The notes beneath the pieces were generated by a model. It worked only from the letters and a program-made list of their open reading frames with translations, made no database searches and had not been told where the DNA came from. A stretch of 6,746 bases of DNA from Desulfosporosinus sp. Lineage in GTDB: Bacteria; Bacillota; Desulfitobacteriia; Desulfitobacteriales; Desulfitobacteriaceae. The DNA lies in assembly GCA_016278585.1 (NCBI GenBank), contig JADQBO010000343.1:1-6746 (forward strand), written 5' to 3'. Below, one piece after another: positions 4,465 to 6,746 of the stretch. A program made the translations under genes and the position numbers. How positions within the stretch are numbered: the first letter of the stretch is position 1; every line of letters begins with the position of its first letter.

Positions 4465-6746
4465 CTCTTTAGGAGTAGACACGGTGATATTTGGTCCATC
4501 AGTACTCCAATTCCCTTGAAGATCCAAGGCTTCAACTTTGATCGTGTAACTTGTATTTGCTGTTAGCTCATCGACTGTATACGTAAATTGATTTCCTGGT
4601 ATCGTTTCTACAGGTAAGCCATCCTTATAGATTCTATAATTTGCAATCCCCTTGTTATCGGTTGCTGCTACCCATTCTAAGCTAATACTAGTTTCTGAAA
4701 GAAACGGAGCAGTTAAGGCACGAGCCGGCCACTGTGGTAACTCTAGATCTTGGGCTTCGGTTGTAAAACTAAAACTATAATCTGCGGCTAATGGATTATT
4801 AGCGAGATCCTTAACTGAACCCGCAGGAATGTTAATTGTATAACTTTTACTAAAGCTAAAGCCGCCTTCTGGTGTGATTAAGAGATTTTTGCCTTGGATG
4901 ACCTTGCTAATAACAATAGGAGTCGCAGTATCCTCAACCAATGAGATGCTATTAAAATTAACCGCTGACTGTATTGATTCATTAAAAACAATCTCAATTG
5001 TTTTGCTGATATTTATGTCCATAGTAGCATTAACCGGATCTGTACTACTGACCGTAGGAGACGTGTTATCAGCAGCCAGACTTAAGCCTATTATTTCGAC
5101 AGGGTCTGGATGTTCGCTTGAATCCTTGGTTCCTCTCCCCAATTGACCATAATAATTATATCCCCAAGCCCAGGCTTTTTTATCGCTATTAACTGCGAGG
5201 GAATGTTCATACCCGCCTGCAACATGTGTTATACCTATTAAATCTGAGGACTGTATTGGAGTCGAGATATAGTATGGACTAACCACTGGTCGACCAAGCT
5301 GACCATAGTCGTTATAACCCCAGGCCCAGACAGTTTGATCACCTTTAATAGCTAGAGTGAAATGATTTCCTCCGACAATGGATTCTATTCCACTTAGATT
5401 TCCAATTCCACCTTCGCCTTTGACTTGGACCGGGGAAGTTCTTCGTGTTGTGGTTCCATCCCCAAGCTCTCCATAATGGTTTGCTCCCCAAGCGAAGACT
5501 GTTTTATCAGTTTTTAGAGCAAGTGAATGATATTGTCCAGCTGCTATAACTTCAACCCCACTTAAACTAGGCACTTGACTGGGTAGAGAATGCGTATCCG
5601 AATCATACATCCCATTCCCGAGTTGGCCAAAAGCATTTTGTCCCCAAGTCCAAACGGTTCCGTCACTCTTTAAAGCCATTGAATGATCATCTCCAGCAGC
5701 GATAGCAATAATATTAGTAAGGTACCCTGTCCCATCGGGACTTTTTACTGGAACTGGTGTAAGACGTTCTATATCGGTTCCATCTCCTAAATTACCCTCA
5801 TAATTATTCCCCCAAGCCCAGACTGTTCCGTCACTCTTTAAGGCAAGGGTATGGTATTCACTAGTGGCTATGGCTACAACATGAGTTAAATATCCAACCC
5901 CCTGATATCCTCGGACTTGAACGGGAGTAGAATGAGAATAGTTGTCCTCTGTACCGATACCTAATAGACCATAATCATTTGTACCCCAGGTCCAAACAGT
6001 TCCGTCATTCTTTAAGGCTACGGAACTATACCCCTGGGCCGCGATGGCAGCAACGTTTTCTAGATAGCCAGATCCGCTCGCTCCCACGACCAGTACAGGA
6101 GAATTTTTTACACCTGTCGTACCCTCACCTAACTGCCCATCGCTATTGTAACCCCATGCCCAGACTAGGCCTTCATCAGTTCTGGCTAAAGAATGATAAT
6201 CCCCGGCTGCAATAGGAACAGTACTAGGAATTACTGTTGGTTGAACACCAGTCTTAATCAAGGTAGCTGATGGAATCCTTGACCAGTTTCCATCTTCATC
6301 ACTGGCTACAACATAGTAATAGTAAGTTGTATCTGGCATTAAGTCTGTATCCCAATAGCTCAAGGCAGTTCCATCAACTGTTACTATTTGAGTAAATGGC
6401 CCTTCTGGATTAGTTCCCCGAAAGAGTGCATAACTTTTTACATATAGATTATCAGCAGCTTGATTCCAAGTAAGCTTAATCCAGCTTGGTCCGATATCCT
6501 CCGCCTGAAGACCATCGTCTGGAGTGAAAACGGGTGCTTCGGTATCAATCGGAGCTTCAAGGTCAAGCTCAACAACAAAGACATCCCCTTTTCCATTGGA
6601 ATCACTTTCTATCAGATTAGTGGCAACTGAAGAAAAGGCAATAAACGTTCCATCAGAGCTTATTGACGGGCCAGAACTTCCGCCATTTGCCGGCCACCCA
6701 GTCTTTGAAACACTAATTAACTTTGTTACCCCCGTAACTCTATCAA
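3478..6746 (-). CDS. giant modular protein, C-terminal part: PD40 end, FN3, seven RCC1 repeats, SbsA-type Ig, FN3, C-terminal propeller repeats
   Basis: The reading frame is open to the right edge, so this is the last 1088 residues of a longer protein; the in-frame TTG at 6363 is not the start. Numbering from the first codon visible: residues 1-60 resemble the end of a PD40/TolB-type repeat (GPSISSDGTFIAFSS, then GKGDVFVVEL); 67-165 an FN3 domain (PDTTYYYYVVASDEDGNWS); 178-555 seven RCC1 repeats (HSLALKxDGTVWAWG, then GQLGxGT); 559-664 an SbsA/Big_5 Ig-like domain (SPTVSSTDPVNA, IEIVFNESI, DLANNPLA); 668-758 a second FN3; 761-1088 six full and one shortened repeat with PHISYxD, LKYAYKDGSGW. 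No LPXTG, membrane segment or SLH domain follows the last repeat. The composition suggests a secreted or surface protein, with signal and anchor presumably in the missing N-terminal part. Substrate or partner cannot be told. Confidence 0.9.
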   Translation of the reverse strand, partial: DRVTGVTKLISVSKTGWPANGGSSGPSISSDGTFIAFSSVATNLIESDSNGKGDVFVVELDLEAPIDTEAPVFTPDDGLQAEDIGPSWIKLTWNQAADNLYVKSYALFRGTNPEGPFTQIVTVDGTALSYWDTDLMPDTTYYYYVVASDEDGNWSRIPSATLIKTGVQPTVIPSTVPIAAGDYHSLARTDEGLVWAWGYNSDGQLGEGTTGVKNSPVLVVGASGSGYLENVAAIAAQGYSSVALKNDGTVWTWGTNDYGLLGIGTEDNYSHSTPVQVRGYQGVGYLTHVVAIATSEYHTLALKSDGTVWAWGNNYEGNLGDGTDIERLTPVPVKSPDGTGYLTNIIAIAAGDDHSMALKSDGTVWTWGQNAFGQLGNGMYDSDTHSLPSQVPSLSGVEVIAAGQYHSLALKTDKTVFAWGANHYGELGDGTTTRRTSPVQVKGEGGIGNLSGIESIVGGNHFTLAIKGDQTVWAWGYNDYGQLGRPVVSPYYISTPIQSSDLIGITHVAGGYEHSLAVNSDKKAWAWGYNYYGQLGRGTKDSSEHPDPVEIIGLSLAADNTSPTVSSTDPVNATMDINISKTIEIVFNESIQSAVNFNSISLVEDTATPIVISKVIQGKNLLITPEGGFSFSKSYTINIPAGSVKDLANNPLAADYSFSFTTEAQDLELPQWPARALTAPFLSETSISLEWVAATDNKGIANYRIYKDGLPVETIPGNQFTYTVDELTANTSYTIKVEALDLQGNWSTDGPNITVSTPKELAFEIADPLGGAGRYSSIALDSSGTPHISYQDYNSGDPNLKYGYKSGENWVMETVDSSSSDLGSYSSLALDTSNRPHISYRKNNSMDVGLKYAHHNGTSWQIEDVNSIAAEFTSIKVDASSSPHIVYNDSSGFLVKYSYKSGDTWVTDNVGNGTYASLALDAAGNPHISYYDTTNTALKYAYKDGSGWNTITVDDSGSVGAVTSLALDAVGNPHISYLDYTNKLIKYAYKDSSVWHVEKIGAAGTQAYSTSLAIDESGKVYVTYIRYTNDNDHPLIYAFRDSSGWHNVIAHNGNGKYLIEARPSIAVDPLGNIHISYYSDGLEYISDK
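5080..6213 (-). repeat. seven tandem RCC1 repeats (one full beta-propeller)
   Basis: Seven units of about 50-58 residues each follow the pattern IAAGxYHSLALKxDGTVWAWGxNxYGQLGxGT, then a loop with TPVQV and a GYLTxVxA tail. They begin at about 6213, 6042, 5868, 5703, 5547, 5376 and 5220. Seven is the number in eukaryotic RCC1, so the array should close as one seven-bladed propeller. Repeats 6 and 7 are the most divergent (GRPVVSPYY loop; AVNSDKKAWAWG). The first three full copies plus the fourth share near-identical DNA around the DGTVW segment, which indicates recent duplication or gene conversion. Confidence 0.9.

Noticed and set aside
4874..5146. Plus-strand reading frame of 90 residues inside the giant gene
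   Set aside because: It lies opposite the SbsA-type and RCC1 coding sequence, which has clear domain matches; no ribosome site or family similarity supports it. The same holds for the frame at 5979-6215.
3478..6363. Giant gene starting at TTG 6363
   Set aside because: The frame continues without a stop to the window edge, and the upstream codons encode the first half of an FN3 domain and a PD40-like repeat, so 6363 is internal.

Overview
The window looks like a piece of a chromosome from a low-to-mid GC Firmicute. The signs are strong purine-rich Shine-Dalgarno sites, frequent TTG and GTG starts, a lipoprotein-type binding protein and AT-rich intrinsic terminators. The gene mix (an ABC molybdate importer next to a very large secreted-type protein built of beta-propeller and fibronectin domains) would fit Desulfosporosinus or Desulfitobacterium-like Peptococcaceae. 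That placement is inference from style, not from a marker gene.

Left part (1-2289, + strand): after an intrinsic terminator at 25-60 comes a tight three-gene operon, modA-modB-modC, encoding a complete molybdate ABC importer. ModA is the lipid-anchored binding protein, ModB the permease and ModC the ATPase. The spacings are 20 nt (modA-modB) and a 1-nt TAGTG overlap (modB-modC), so the genes are almost certainly co-transcribed and translationally coupled. ModC is the short form without the C-terminal molybdate-binding (MOP/TOBE) domain, and no ModE regulator is visible.

Middle (2290-3477): an AraC-family regulator lies on the - strand, convergent with modC. It starts at a TTG that overlaps the end of a short upstream reading frame. 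This is either a coupled leader ORF, the end of a decayed gene, or a 1-nt frameshift. A strong 14-bp stem terminator (3397-3432) separates it from the gene upstream.

Right part (3478-6746, - strand): the C-terminal 1088 residues of a giant modular protein whose start lies beyond the right edge. In order it has the end of a PD40/TolB-like repeat region, an FN3 domain, seven RCC1 repeats (a full seven-bladed propeller), an SbsA-type Ig-like domain, a second FN3 domain, and a C-terminal array of six full repeats plus one truncated repeat. That last array appears to close as a seventh blade using a strand that precedes the first repeat. It has no anchor at the C terminus. The function is unknown; an extracellular binding or adhesion role is the reasonable inference.

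The most interesting items are the predicted Velcro-closed C-terminal propeller, the composite propeller architecture, and the ambiguous overlapping start of the AraC regulator.
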